Positions 20,481 to 31,850 of a stretch of DNA of 64,000 nucleotides are shown here, piece after piece. This stretch comes from Gracilaria domingensis (Eukaryota > Rhodophyta > Florideophyceae > Gracilariales > Gracilariaceae). The position numbers were made by a program, and so were the translations under genes. Positions within the stretch are counted from its first letter, which is position 1. Each line of letters opens with the position of its first letter. Under the pieces are notes generated by a model, which worked only from the letters and a program-made list of their open reading frames with translations, was not told the DNA's origin and made no database searches. The stretch spans positions 1-64,000 of the forward strand of contig VCMS01000195.1 in assembly GCA_022539475.1 (NCBI GenBank), read 5' to 3'.

Positions 20481-22481
20481 TCATGCCTGAGCGTTTTTCA
20501 TCCAGCTCGCTGGTAACGGCATCGCCGCCACACCATGAGCATGGTTTTTTCCCTTGGAAGGGTGCGTTTTTCGCAGCGCATCGCATCGCATCGCACTAGC
20601 CGGCTGTGCCGGTAAGGAAGGAAGACACCGTCGAAGACGTGTATGAAGCAAAGGATCTTTTATCTCAAGGCTATACGACTGTGAACAGATAATTACCCAC
20701 GCATGGGGAAGCTGGGCTCCCAATGACTGGCCGTCGCCATCGCCCTCATCCTGAGGAGGCATACCGCCAAGGCGTTGAGCCAAGGTATCCGCCAGAGCGG
20801 TGAAGTCGCCAGAGGCCGCACTGGCACCCAAACCCGCGCCGTGGAGGAAGCGAGCGATGATCGCACCTTCGTTCACACCCGCTGGCGGGGGAGGAGCTGC
20901 AGCAGCCGCAACAGCGGGAAGAGCCGGCTGAACCGGAATCGGAACCGGTGTGGGTACCGGAAAGGGAACCGGAGCGCGAGCGACGAAGTCAGCCGCCGAG
21001 GCGGAGCCGACAACGGGAGCAGAGCCGGCGCTCTCCCCCACAAGGGCTGCGTTGACTTCTTTGATCATCTCGATGTCGTCGCCTCCCGTGTCCTCGGGCT
21101 GATTGTCCACCATTGGATCTCCCCCGAGGTACTCTCGGTAATACTCATCAGAGTTCACGAACCCAGTTGGGTGATCGGCCGGCACGCGCCGGGGAGCAGA
21201 ACGGAGCTCACCCGCTTCCTCAGCGGTAATCTCCCGATAATCCCACGGGTCGAAGAAGACAAAATTGCCCACGAGGGCGGTATTCCTTCCCAGACCTGGG
21301 CCGTAACCACCCGAGTTCGTGGAATCACCACGATCACTATGAGACAGAGGCACCTGAGTCCAATCGACACTATCGATGTAATCGAGAAGGCTCAGCACCT
21401 CGTCGTTGTTGGCACGACCCCCGAGGGGGACTTCCAAGTCCAAATTTCGGATGGCCGCCCGTACGCGGGGAGGGATGAACCACAGGGGATACTGGTCGTA
21501 AGCCTCAGCGAGGATAAATGCCGCGGTGCGAACAGCCCACTCGGTGACGACAACCGACCACAATCCAGTTCTGGGATCTGTGAGCAGGTATGACCCTAAA
21601 TAGGTGAATACCGGTGGCAACTCGATGTAGCAACCCCGGCATGCCTCGAGGTAGCTCCACCACTCTGGTAGAGGAGCATACCGACCCTGTCGGTGCGCCA
21701 CCGCGATGTGGCGGATTTCAACGTTCTGGTACGGAGCGAAATACCCAAGTTGGGACCGAGACCGCCTCTCATGGCGGATGAAGTTCTGAAGGAAGTTGGA
21801 CCGCGAGCAGCGCGGGAGATAGCGAGACTCAGCCCGAAGAATCGATCTTGTCCAGCACATGGCTTCCTACCGTGCAACGGGCATACCTCGCCAGGCGAAG
21901 GTTTCCAATTCCGCTAAGCGGTCGCAGTAACTAATTCCCCCGCGGGTGCGGTAATAGGCCACGTCAAAGTCCATCCCCGGTGGGATTGGGAACTCGAAGG
22001 GCGCCCGGCCTTGCCGTTTGTAGGCCACTGACACAAAGTTCGCGTGAGCCTCTTCCCGGGATTGCCGGTTCTCTCGCGCAACCTGATGGACAGGAATCGC
22101 GATGCGCGTACGCCAATTCCACGAAGTGGTCACCATTGCTGGAAGATCCCCTGGAAGGGTGTTGCCCCCATCGGCATACTCAGTAATAAGCCTTTCACTG
22201 AACACCGCAGTCGGGTGGAACCACGGCGCGAGCTGGAGACGCCTCGCATGTCGCCGGTTCGCCGGGTTGAGCTCTACAAGGGAGTTGAAGGACGGCCAGG
22301 CCACACCTGGGTGGAAGCCGACGACGGGCCCAGCGAGAGCGGCATGTTGCGCAGAGGACCCAGCGGCGTTGTTCTGTTGCCCCGCGGACGGGTTGGAGCC
22401 CTGTTGAGGGAGTGGAACGGATCGGAATCCGGTGAAGCCCCCTTGGGGGAACGGTGGCTGGTTCGGAGGAATTCCACTCAT
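20481..22481 (-). pseudogene. Antisense ORF of Gyp-1B, one in-frame stop
   Basis: This is the reverse-strand homologue of the Gyp-1A antisense protein. The frame is continuous apart from TAG 21867-21869. The two halves align with Gyp-1A across the stop (PWFHPTAV, LPGDLP with SWNWRTRIAIP; then QLGYFAPYQNVEI, EWAVRTAAF, EAYDQ, FDPWDY, DPMVDN). The C-terminal part has Pro/Val/Ala-rich repeats. An upstream frame reaches 22718 inside the LTR. ATG 22481 is preferred because a TATAAG box lies 152 bases before it, mirroring Gyp-1A. Family and function are unknown. Confidence 0.78.
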
Positions 22482-22632
22482 CGTGAGGTCTAGTTCCGGT
22501 GTCGGAGGGAAGTTGACCGCAGAAGCGAGAGCGCGTTCGGTACTCTGAGGAGATACGAGTACCGCAGAAGCAGGGAGCACGTCGTTGACGGGAGAAGGAG
22601 GAGAACATACCGGAGGACTGGGGAGCGCCGCA

Positions 22633-22638
22633 CTTATA
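22633..22638 (-). promoter_or_regulatory. TATA-like box for the Gyp-1B antisense ORF
   Basis: TATAAG on the reverse strand lies 152 bases before ATG 22481 and between the ORF and the polypurine tract, as in Gyp-1A. Confidence 0.5.
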
Positions 22639-22688
22639 TCGTCTTTGCCCCACGCCATCCTTCCCTCTTCGAGGTTGTATTGCCGCCC

Positions 22689-22700
22689 AAGGAGGGGGAG
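22689..22700 (+). other. 3' polypurine tract of Gyp-1B
   Basis: AAGGAGGGGGAG precedes the LTR by one base and is identical to the Gyp-1A motif. Confidence 0.85.
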
Positions 22701-22701
22701 A

Positions 22702-23441
22702 TGTAGTGCAACGCTCATGTATGAGGAATTTCGCTGGACTTAGTCATAATTCCCGTTCACGGGTTTGCCTGGTACACACCAGTATATGACTAGTAGTTAC
22801 CAGTGGTTGCCATTGAGATGGTTTGGACACGTGGGACACGATGGAGCTGATCGGAGGTTGGCCACTACACGTGGGCGTTTGCCACAACTAGTGGGATGTT
22901 TAGTTAATATTATTTATTAACTCTAGTGAGGACACTACTTAGTGCGACGGCGTCGTCGCCGTCGCACCAGTAAAGTTCCCCAACCAGGGTGATCCTACCT
23001 CAAGGATCTTGGCTCTAGCCACTCTCGCCTTCGGCGGTGCACAACTCCTTATCGGAGGGACTCCCCGTTGTCACGGTGCGGCTATCCATCCTGCGTCTCC
23101 GCAGAACCCAACTTGGGAAGTGTTCCACCTTTGTTGTTTGTGTTCGACCCTGTATAGGGAATACCTCGGCGATACGCCGTACCTCTCTTATCCCTCTCCT
23201 TCTTTCCCTCTCCTTCCCTTTTTCCACTCTGTGGTTTCGTCCCTCTTTCGAGGCTGCTACACTCCCGCGTGAGTCATCCTTCCCTACTCAACTCTCAACG
23301 CCCCGTCTTGATGGTTTGGCCCCGGTCTTATACACGGCTAGTTGTGCCACCCCAGAGAGGCTCTGTTCACTGGGTTGTCCTCAGTAGAGAAAGATCCCGA
23401 ACATCTTCGTGGTGTTTCCTGCTCGCAGGCATTGCACTACA
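22702..23441 (+). repeat. 3' LTR of Gyp-1B
   Basis: The LTR begins TGTAGTGCAA and ends TTGCACTACA, exact inverted 10-base ends, and is 740 bases long. It contains the hairpin GTGCGACGGCG / CGCCGTCGCAC (22942-22967, loop TCGT). It differs much in sequence from the Gyp-1A LTR. The right flank is TATTC; no left LTR exists to confirm a target duplication. Confidence 0.85.
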
Positions 23442-23589
23442 TATTCGACGACCAACATTCTGTTGTCTTGTATTTGTCTCAATGATCTTTGGAGGTGTTC
23501 TTAAGAAGTGTGTTTGGCTATGAATCCAATAATCCTCATAAACGTCTGTTTTTTCACAGTGAACTAGGGGCTGTTGTTGGCGTTGTCGA
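23442..23589. other. Junction sequence right of Gyp-1B
   Basis: No feature is seen. It joins the LTR to the older gypsy remnant on the reverse strand. Confidence 0.3.
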
Positions 23590-25225
23590 ATTCAGTGATC
23601 TAATATTTTTTCGAATTCCAAATTTTTTCAGGAAACTGGTATGATTTTTGTTCTTTTACATGAATATTTTCCATGTTTGCCTGGTATGGCTTAATTAAGG
23701 AGACATGAAAAACATTATCCATATCTGACATTTGCGATGTCAGTTTTGACTCATATCATCTTCCCTCTGCTAATTTCTTAGCTACTTCGAATGGTCTAAT
23801 AAGCTTTGGTGCGAATTTCGTAATAGGTCCAGTTTTCAATTTTAAATTCTTCGTAGATAGCATAACTTGATCTCCTGGCTTGAAATTAATATCTCTTTTC
23901 TTAGGATCTAGTCGTCGTGCTGCATTTTGGTTAGCAGCATTAATTGAATCACGGGCAATATTCATTGCATATTTTATATTGTCTATGAACTCTTTTGTGG
24001 CATCAGTTGTAATTGAGGATTCCTCCAATACAAGAGTATCTGCAATGTTCAATGGTTGCTGCCCGTATTCAAGAATGAAAGGAGTATATGTAGTTGCTTC
24101 CATATGTGATTATTATAAGCAAATTCAAGGCCTGGTAAATATTTAACCCAGTCTTTTTGTGAGTAGCCTATGAAGCAGTGGATCATCTGTTCTAAAGTTC
24201 GAAACGCTCTTTCCGATTATCCATCAGTTTGTGGCTGGAATGCGGTTGATAAACTATTTTGATCCTTAAGATTTTCGCCAGTACACTCCAAAACGTTCCT
24301 GTTAATCTTCGGTCTCGATCTGATATTATTTTCCTTGGTATTCCGTGGGTTTTAAAGATTTCCTTATAAAAATGCTTCTGCCGTCACTTTAGCCTTAACA
24401 TTATTCTTCAACGAAATAAAATGTGTTCATTTTAAAAGCTTATCGCCAAAAACTAATATACCTGAGTATCCTTCAACTGTTTTCGGAAACTTAGAAATGA
24501 AATCCATTGATATGACTTTCCATTCTCTGGTTGGCTGTGGATACGGTCGAAGTAATCGAAATTGTTTTTGGTTTGAAGTTTTAGCTTTTTGACACTCATG
24601 GCATTTTGTTACGTAGTCCTGAATATCCATATTCATTTTCTGCCAATATTAACATCTTTCTATCAACTGTTTCGTCTTATGAATTCCTCGGTGGGCTCCT
24701 AGTAAAGATTGATGATTATCATGAATAATTTCATCCCTTTCGTTTCCCCGCGGTATACAAAGTTACTCTTCAGAATACAGTATGTTTTATATGGATGTTT
24801 TGGTTCTTCATAAGTATTTTTGACGAACTCTTTATATAACCTTCTTCAAGTTTCTTTAAGGTTTTTTCATGAACATGAACTGTCGTAATGTTTATTAGTT
24901 TTATAATTTTGTTTGCTGGAACATGATGAAATTCTTTTTCCTTTCGAGACAGTGCATTTGCTACTGTACTAAGTTCCCCTTTATTGCTGTTTCTTTGACA
25001 ACTGAACTCTTCCATGAACTCGACCCATCGTGCTTGCTTTCTTGATAATAGTTTCTGACTTTCTAAATATTTAAGTGGGTGATGGTCTGTGAGGATTTTA
25101 CACTTCTAGACATGTAGAGATGGTCTCATATTTCCGATGCATATATAATAGCAAGTACTTCTCTTTCATGTGTCGAAAATTTTTGTTCAGTTGGATTCAA
25201 CTTTGGTGATGCATATGCCACAGGA
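23590..25225 (-). pseudogene. AT-rich gypsy pol remnant (RNase H end to integrase)
   Basis: Reading the reverse strand from 25225, RNase H sequence comes first (ASPKLNPTEQKFSTHEREVL). A degenerate stretch follows, then the integrase finger and core (YVTKCHECQKAK, VISMDFISKFP at 24427-24636) and the integrase C-terminal part (FILEYGQQPLNIAD, DPKKRDINFKPGDQVMLS at 23756-24103), ending near VFHVSLIKPY. Many stops and shifts are present and composition is much more AT-rich than the neighbours, so this is an old copy of a different gypsy lineage. It is split on its upstream side by the LTR fragment at 25226. Confidence 0.8.
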
Positions 25226-25815
25226 TGCAGAGCAAAACCCCAACGATGGGATCGTCTCTCAAGGCGTTCGAGTCCTTGCCCTCTAGACGAGGTGAACTCA
25301 GTGGTGAGCCCTCCGAACACGGATAGTGCGGGTATAAGACCGCCCGCGGTACGGGATATACCTACGGAGATTGAGGGGTGAACGGGCCTGATGCAGGAGT
25401 CCGGCGAAAAGTGACGGAATAGTCGAGGGGAAAGGTACCGTAGAGTGGTGTAAGCCCTAGGTAGAAGGGGAAAAGAAAAAAAACAAAGGAGGAACCCTCG
25501 ATGGGGGCGTGCGACAAGCGGCAACAGACCCGGCGACGGAAGACGGGGGTTGTGTATTAAGCCCACGCGGCAGTAACTCCATACAGAGACGGAAAAACCA
25601 CCTGACACAGGTAAGCAGTAATCTGCATGTAAAGACAAGTAAAACAATGGTCCGAAGACGGAAATAAGCCCGAGGGCAACAGCTGTGTAGGTCAGTAGTG
25701 CCTGAATGATCCCGAGGGATGAATCTAGTTCGTACCGTACGCGGTGACCCTCCTAAGGGAGTTGTGCACTTTGCCCAGGCGAACGTAGTTCAGTACAATT
25801 CTAACCAGTTCCCGA
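25226..25815 (-). repeat. Reverse-oriented LTR fragment of the Gyp-1 family
   Basis: The reverse complement matches the 3' two-thirds of the Gyp-1A LTR in order. Examples are CCTCGGGCT with CCGTCTTCGGA, GCCGCGTGGGCT, AGGTATATCCCG, and CAAGGACTCGAACGCCTTGAG near the end. The LTR 3' end is TTGCTCTGCA (complement of 25226-25235). The 5' third is absent and the fragment runs directly into transposase sequence. It interrupts the RNase H codons of the gypsy remnant. Confidence 0.8.
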
Positions 25816-26717
25816 TGGTCAATAATATCAGAGTGGGGAGAGCAGTTATCCATTAGAGGCACTACTTCTTGCGACGTTCTTTGCCATATGAAAGGGAAGA
25901 AACCAGCAAAGAACCATTTGCGAAATGTAGCTGCATCAGACCAAGCGGACTTCTATTGAAAGTAAGGAAGAGGGAGAGGCTTTCCATGGAAACAAAGAGA
26001 ATTGTTAGCACTGCCGATCACGGCCATCAGCAGCTTTGCCGTACCGGTAGCATTTGTGCAAACTTAAGCAGTGAGACGGTCTTTTGCCTTCATATTATTA
26101 GTTCCACGAACTGATTTTCTCTCTTCGTCTACAATTATATAGGTCTTTCGAGGCAGAAGGCGGAAGAACAGGCTCGTCTCGTCAACATTATAAATGTTGT
26201 TCGGATCAGAATCAGCCAGGGTCTGTCTTAGCGTGCTTGTTTTTAATGCCACGTCTGTAACATTCACACTTCCGGCTTGCCCATGTAAAAGAACCGACTT
26301 CATTCCATGCCTTCTTGTAAACCTGAACGCCCAGTTATCAGATGCTTTGAAATCTGCATAGATTGATTTCTCCTGATATGTCACGCCAGGAAGTAGCTTG
26401 TCTCTGAGCTGTTCAGCTTTGCTTTTTATCACGTCAGTGATGTTTGGCATCTTGGCTTGGTGTGCTACTCACAAAAATTGTAGAAGCTCTTATCCGACTT
26501 TTGCAAATCGAGGAGCGCGGCGACGACAATAGTTCATGTTATATTGTGTTGTTGAGTTGGAAACTAGGTCAGCAGCGCATTTCTTGATGTTGGGCACAGT
26601 GAGTAAACTGACGCCATACTTGCGGACGTATTGCAGAACGTTTGCTCCGTTGAGCAGATCTTGGGCAATCTGAATGCGCTTGCTCTGGGAGAGCTGAACG
26701 CGCTTCTTGGACAACAT
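25816..26717 (-). pseudogene. pogo/Tigger-like DDE transposase pseudogene
   Basis: The N-terminus (26717-26490) has a CENP-B type helix-turn-helix, KRIQIAQDLLNG to KKYGVS-like. A Tc5/CENP-B second domain follows (FKASDNWAFRFTRRHGM), then the catalytic core with NVDETSLFFRLLP (first Asp) and PLMDNCSPH (second Asp, codon 25850-25848). All of this is in one frame, broken by TAA 26490, TGA 26469, TAA 26064 and TAG 25953. The third acidic residue and the C-terminus are missing because the LTR fragment follows. Such enzymes move DNA transposons by cut and paste; this copy cannot. Confidence 0.8.
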
Positions 26718-27104
26718 GTCTCAAGATTGTGGAGAAAATCGTGAGAAGTCTCGATGGTCGAAGCGAGACTACCGGGGCTGATGGAGGGAAAGAGCACCTA
26801 GTCCTATGTCATACGTGTACACATATCTCGCTTTGGGATGTGCTGTCAAGGGGTGCCGCCTATCGCTAATGCACTGACCCAGGGGTGCATCATAACGGGA
26901 ATACTCCTCCGTGTCAAGAAATTCAAGGACGTTTTGAGCAAGATACTTTTGTACTTTCCGCCAATATTTTTCAAAAAGAATTGGCATGCGTATTATAGCT
27001 GGTAAATTGTGGAAAACTACAATTACCCCCGTCATGGGCTCCGAAAAGCATTTACGTTACAATACAAAATTTCCATTTCTGTTTTACAACGCTTTTGCAT
27101 TTGT
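26718..27104. other. Spacer without supportable gene
   Basis: No domain or repeat was recognised. It should contain the left terminal repeat of the pogo-like element if that survives. Confidence 0.35.
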
Positions 27105-27785
27105 GTGGATGCCATTTTTGGGGGAATCAACGCGGGTGGGACAAACCCAAGGAGGACACAAGAAATGCTCGAGAGTACCAGCATACAGGGGCAACAGATA
27201 TCAACGTAGCTCAGATGTCTGCAGGAGCAGACAATACAACTTCAAGATAGATAGGACTCCCCGCAAAAGGAGAGCAGGGGTAAGGATCAAATGGGGATGT
27301 GTCTCAGCGTCTGCAGCCGAGTTCCAACACAAAAAAAATGCAGGGCCAAACGAGAAAAGGCTGTCGGGATAACAATAGAATGGCGAGACTGGTGCGTCGG
27401 AATCTGTCGGCGATGCCACCACAAAACTAACAACCCATCAATATGTCGACAGAAAGAGAACCAGTGCAATGAGTACCACTGCCCATGTTCGTCTGGGAAA
27501 ACGAAGACGTAGAAAAGTTGGCAATGTGCGGATGAACCCAATAGAAAGCAGCACAAGGGAACTGCGTAGGAAACGGGGGGAGACCAGGGCCGCCGGGAAC
27601 CAGGAAACGGAAGGGGGAAAGGTTGGTGGTAGGGAGGTGCAGACTGCGCTAAGGGAGAATGGGGTTGCCAAAGGAGGGGATTGACGACGGAGGAGGAGAG
27701 AGATTAGAGATGGTTGGGTGGTCGTCCTGAGGGAGGAAGCGGTGTGTCCGAGTCGAGTTGATTGCGAAGCCTCAACCTCGGAGGT
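27105..27785 (+). repeat. REP-1 copy a, left part
   Basis: This matches 46268-46835 in order: GTGGATGCCATTTTT, ACAAACCCAAGGAG, GAGAGTACCAGC, then a purine-rich stretch and a TCGTC segment. It ends at the Gyp-3 insertion point, and the repeat resumes at 35085. Short ORFs here look non-coding. It may be the promoter-proximal region of the REP-1 gene. Confidence 0.7.
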
Positions 27786-28300
27786 TGTTAGAACACTGGG
27801 TCTGAGGTTGAGAACGTGATCGATGGTGACTGCCGAGGAGAGGTCGGGCAGTCGACCAGGGTTTATATGGAGAATCGGACCTTCGAAAATAAGGTCGCTA
27901 ACGCAGCTTTCTAGAATATCCCTCAAACTAATGTGTCTATGACTACTGCCTTGCGTCGGAATTAGTGTAGAAACTGTGCGTAGAAATCGACAGTGGAGTC
28001 TTCTAGAAGCTTCTAGAAGTTCCTGCAACGTGTCCATTTGTAGAAGTTCCAGCGAGGCACCGAAACTATGAAGTCAGTCATGACGTCAACTGACGAGGCA
28101 GACATCACACGTGACATGTCTTGGTAACATTATGACAACTAATGTCAAACAAAGACTCTGAGGATCATTAGGGTATCAAATCGGATCGCTAGATCACGGG
28201 AAATTCAGAGAAAGCATCAAAACATTAAATGACTAACTAAAAACATAGCAATATAACAAATTCAAATAAAAACATGACCAGAATTAACGAAATCCTAACA
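27786..28300 (-). repeat. 3' LTR of Gyp-3
   Basis: In plus orientation it runs TGTTAGAACAC to CCTAACA, 515 bases. Inverted ends are TGTTAG/CTAACA. Confidence 0.92.
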
Positions 28301-28335
28301 TCACTTCCCCCATTAAGGAGAGTCGTCCCGACTCG

Positions 28336-28848
28336 TTAGCTGTTGGGCGTACCATTCGGAATAGGATGATTTTGAAACGGTCCTGGAGGGTTAGGGAAGA
28401 GAACGATATCGGAACGCGGTTCAAACGTTATGGAGAGATCAGTATTATCTCCAAATTCCTCGATGTGTAGAATAGCACTTTCAATTGTATTCAAGAATGT
28501 ATCTCCGGGGTCCGGCGAAAGGTGACCAAACTGAGATACTAGGTAAGAGAATAGGAATAGAACGAACTCTTCATGAATATCTTCAAGTGTGCCATCTTCA
28601 TAAGCTTTGAATAGCTTTCTTAGCATGATCGCATTCTCTGGGGTTAGAAATGGTCCTCGAACTTGCAGAAAGGCAAAGCAAATATGACATGAGGCCCATG
28701 CAAGACGAAATCTCTCGAAAATTTCATCGGTAATACCATCAAACCAGGTAAGCATCCTTCGTCCCCCAAGAACTATACGACTGTAGAACTGACTGGCGTT
28801 GTCGAGTTGCAGATTGTTCGCGATTTTCGGCTGTCCGTTGTTCGTCAT
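28336..28848 (-). CDS. Gyp-3 extra ORF downstream of Pol (170 aa, unknown)
   Basis: This intact sense-orientation frame starts 35 bases after the pol stop and ends near the 3' polypurine tract. The protein is helical in character, with aromatic-rich segments (WFDGITDEIFERFRLAW at about 34-50; FLFSYLVSQFGHL near 105) and an acidic, Pro-rich tail. No signal peptide, zinc finger or catalytic motif is visible. Position corresponds to the env-like or ORF3 slot of some gypsy elements, but there is no membrane anchor to suggest an envelope. Function unknown. Confidence 0.6.
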   Translation of the reverse strand: MTNNGQPKIANNLQLDNASQFYSRIVLGGRRMLTWFDGITDEIFERFRLAWASCHICFAFLQVRGPFLTPENAIMLRKLFKAYEDGTLEDIHEEFVLFLFSYLVSQFGHLSPDPGDTFLNTIESAILHIEEFGDNTDLSITFEPRSDIVLFPNPPGPFQNHPIPNGTPNS

Positions 28849-28883
28849 TGTTGGTGATGGGTGGTTACTGGGCCCGGGAATGT

Positions 28884-31640
28884 TCAGAGGTTGTGGCTTC
28901 TTTTATACTGCTCGAGGAGGTCAAAACAGTTCTTGAGTTTGGATTCAGGGAGCCACTTATTTTCGTAATCGGGATAACCAAGCCATTTGACAAGGTATTC
29001 TGACTTTCGTTTCCGTTTTCGATGATTAAGAATTGCTTCCACATTATATTCTTCTGTTCCATCAGATAATTGGATGACTGTTGGCTTGGGCTGGGGTCTT
29101 CTGAAGGTATTGTCTTCATGGTATCTTCTGAGTAGTTGGCAATGAAACACGTCATGAATTTTTCTCTGCTTCATGACAGTCCCTATATCAAGTCGAAAGG
29201 TTACTGGGCTTACTTGTTCCGTGATTCTGAATGGACCACAGTACTTGATTCCGAGTTTGTTCCGTGGGCCTGTTTCGTCCATCTTGAGATTCTTCGTCGA
29301 TAGCATGACGTAGTCACCAACTTTTAAGTCGCAAGGCGTTCGTTTCCGATTATAGTAGCTTTCTGAGTACTTGCTTATCTTGCTGATTTGGCTCCTAGCA
29401 AGCTTGACAGCATCTGAAATACTTGTCAGAAACTCAGAGGCGGCTTGATTCTGGGAAGTGATTGCATCCATTGGTAAAACACGTGGTTCTTCTCCGTATG
29501 TGAGAAAGAATGGAGTAAATGACGTGGTAGAATTGACTGAAGAATTGTAAGCAACTTCGAATTGAAGGAGGTGTTCATCCCAATTATTCTGCCTGTGGTT
29601 GACAAAACATCTGATCATCTCTTCAATCTTCTTATTCATTACTTCGGTTTGTCCATCTGTCTGTGGGTGATATGCTGATGATGGCTTTAATTTTGTGCCA
29701 AGTGATCGAAATACTTCCTTCCAGAACTTACTCATAAATATTGAATCTCTATCGGATACTATGGAATCAGAAAGTCCATGATGACGATAGATATTCTCCA
29801 GATATAACTTGGCTGTTTCTACAGCAGTGACATTCTTGGTTGTGGGAATGATGCGTATAAGTTTCGAAAGGCGATCGACTACTACATATATGGCACTGTT
29901 TCCAGACTTAGTTCGTGGAAGTGGAGTAATGAAATCCATTGTGATCTGAGACCACTTCTTCAATGGGGGTTCTAATGGCTGGAGATATCCATGCGGCTTC
30001 TTGGTAATTGGCTTCGTCTCCTGACACTTCTGGCATGTCTTCGTGTAGGTGTACACGTCCTTTCTCAGGTTCTTCAAAAAGTAAGATTTCCAAATTCTTC
30101 TTAATGTCTTCTTAAATGCCATATGTCCTGATGAAGGGAGATCATGATTCTCGAATAAAATCTTAGTTCTGATTTCTCCACTCGGTATACATAACTTATT
30201 CTTGTAGTAGAGAAGATTTCCTTTTCGTTCAAAGGGAAGTTCGGGATTCAGGTAAGCAGCTGAAAATTCGTTGTCCTTCTTATGTCCATCAGTGAATGCG
30301 CGCATATCCTTCTTGGATATTTCACAAATAAGAGATAAAGAGTTCAACCGGTTGGTTCTGGAGACTGCTTCATCTAATAGAGGGAGGTTACTAGCCAGCG
30401 GATCTTCAACATGCTTAGGATATCTTGAGAGAGCATCTGCAACTATGTTGGATTTTCCTTTGATTGGTTCGAAAGTGAAATCAAACTCAACGATCCTTTC
30501 GAGCCATCTTACTTGACGTTGGGAAAGATTTGGCTGTGTTTGCAGATACTTCAGTGGAAAATGATCTGTACGCACTTTGAAGCGTTGTCCATGTAAGTAG
30601 ACTCTCCAAACTCTTAACGTGTCTACGACTGCAAGAAGTTCTCGCTCGTGGGCGGCGTAGCGTTGCTCGGCTGGATTCAAGGTTCTTGAATGAAATGCAA
30701 CAGGTCGGGCAATACCGTTTTCTACTTGTTCCAATACTGCTCCTAGAGCATACTGAGATGCGTCAGTGGTTACGATGATAGGCAGTTTTGGGTCAAAATG
30801 ACGGAGCACTGGTGTACTTGAAACTGCATCTTTCAGATTTTTGAAGGCGTTTTCTTGATCCCCTCCCCACTTGAATGGGTTATTTCCACACAGAGCGGTT
30901 AGTGGTTTTGATATTTTGGAGCAGGTCTTAATAAATCGTCGGTAGTAATTAACAAGTCCAAGAAAAGCTTGAACATCGGTCTTATTCTTCGGTGTTTCCC
31001 AATTTGTGATGGCTTTCACTTTTTGTTTCTCTACTGATATTCCTTCGGGTGTAACCACATGCCCGAGGTATTCAACCTCCTTCTTTAGAAATTCACACTT
31101 TGAAAGCTTCCCATACAGCTTGTGTGCACGAAGTTGGTCGAATACTTTTCTAATGTGTTCCATATGCTCCTCTACAGTTTTGCTGTAAATAAGAATGTCG
31201 TCGAGATACACCAGGACAAATTTATCCAAATGATCCTTCAGTACATTGTTCATTAAGCTCATGAAACTTGCGGGTGCGTTGGTGAGGCCGAAAGGTAGGA
31301 CAAGAAACTCAAAATGACCATATCTAGTTCTGAAAGCGGTCAGTGGAATGGAGGTATCAGACAGTCGAATTTGGTGGTAACCCCACCTTAAATCGATTTT
31401 TGAAAATACTTTTGCGCCACGGAGTTGGTCAGAAATATCATCAATCCTTGGAATAGGGTAACTATTTTTGATGGTCAACTTATTGAGGGCTCGGTAATCA
31501 ATGCAAAGTGTTAGGCTCCCATCCTTCTTTGCTGCGAAAAGAACAGGGGCACCCCAAGGGCTTGAACTAGGTCGAATAAAACCTTGTTCCAAAAGTTCAT
31601 GGAGTTGCTTCTTTAGCTCTTTCAACTCTTTATCTGACAT
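28884..31640 (-). CDS. pol: Gyp-3 Pol: RT, RNase H, integrase, chromodomain
   Basis: This 918-residue frame is intact from the RT fingers on. RT has [12 protein letters not shown] and the active site YLDD at residues 145-148. RNase H begins at [16 protein letters not shown]. Integrase has an HHCC finger ([13 protein letters not shown]), then [18 protein letters not shown] and DGQTEVMNK for the D,D,E residues. The C-terminus is a chromodomain ([31 protein letters not shown]). The codons upstream to 31850 are open in the same frame ([13 protein letters not shown], the usual RT entry), so the true domain start is earlier and the ATG 31640 is internal. A TGA at 31851 separates it from protease. 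Confidence 0.93.
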   Translation of the reverse strand: MSDKELKELKKQLHELLEQGFIRPSSSPWGAPVLFAAKKDGSLTLCIDYRALNKLTIKNSYPIPRIDDISDQLRGAKVFSKIDLRWGYHQIRLSDTSIPLTAFRTRYGHFEFLVLPFGLTNAPASFMSLMNNVLKDHLDKFVLVYLDDILIYSKTVEEHMEHIRKVFDQLRAHKLYGKLSKCEFLKKEVEYLGHVVTPEGISVEKQKVKAITNWETPKNKTDVQAFLGLVNYYRRFIKTCSKISKPLTALCGNNPFKWGGDQENAFKNLKDAVSSTPVLRHFDPKLPIIVTTDASQYALGAVLEQVENGIARPVAFHSRTLNPAEQRYAAHERELLAVVDTLRVWRVYLHGQRFKVRTDHFPLKYLQTQPNLSQRQVRWLERIVEFDFTFEPIKGKSNIVADALSRYPKHVEDPLASNLPLLDEAVSRTNRLNSLSLICEISKKDMRAFTDGHKKDNEFSAAYLNPELPFERKGNLLYYKNKLCIPSGEIRTKILFENHDLPSSGHMAFKKTLRRIWKSYFLKNLRKDVYTYTKTCQKCQETKPITKKPHGYLQPLEPPLKKWSQITMDFITPLPRTKSGNSAIYVVVDRLSKLIRIIPTTKNVTAVETAKLYLENIYRHHGLSDSIVSDRDSIFMSKFWKEVFRSLGTKLKPSSAYHPQTDGQTEVMNKKIEEMIRCFVNHRQNNWDEHLLQFEVAYNSSVNSTTSFTPFFLTYGEEPRVLPMDAITSQNQAASEFLTSISDAVKLARSQISKISKYSESYYNRKRTPCDLKVGDYVMLSTKNLKMDETGPRNKLGIKYCGPFRITEQVSPVTFRLDIGTVMKQRKIHDVFHCQLLRRYHEDNTFRRPQPKPTVIQLSDGTEEYNVEAILNHRKRKRKSEYLVKWLGYPDYENKWLPESKLKNCFDLLEQYKRSHNL

Positions 31641-31850
31641 TCGATATACGCCTTTCTTCTGAGGTGTTGCTTCAGGGGATAACTCGATATGAAAACCTTG
31701 TTCTCGGTGAGGGGGTAATCCTTTTGGTAATTTCTCTGGAAATAGGTCCTTGTATTCTTCAATTAGTTCTTTGAGTTTATGATCATTCGCTGGTTCATAG
31801 GTTTCTTCTTTTGAAGGCCGAAGTGCTACAACAAATACAGGTAGGTTCCT

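Larger units (their letters stand above)
15200..23441 (+). mobile_element. Ty3/gypsy element Gyp-1B, 5' truncated
   Basis: This second member of the Gyp-1 family starts within the protease and lacks 5' LTR, gag and the protease active site. It keeps RT, RNase H, integrase, linker, chromodomain, the antisense ORF, polypurine tract and a 740-base 3' LTR. The proteins align with Gyp-1A throughout with many substitutions, so the copies are diverged. It has at least six in-frame stops and two one-base shifts. The exact left junction is uncertain; homology is visible from about 15200-15223. Confidence 0.88.

Noticed and set aside
20775..21593. Plus-strand ORF of 272 codons
   Set aside because: It is the shadow of the conserved antisense ORF of Gyp-1B; only the minus-strand protein is conserved in Gyp-1A.
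23009..23523. Plus-strand ORFs within the Gyp-1B LTR
   Set aside because: They lie in an LTR defined by exact inverted ends and have no conserved reading.
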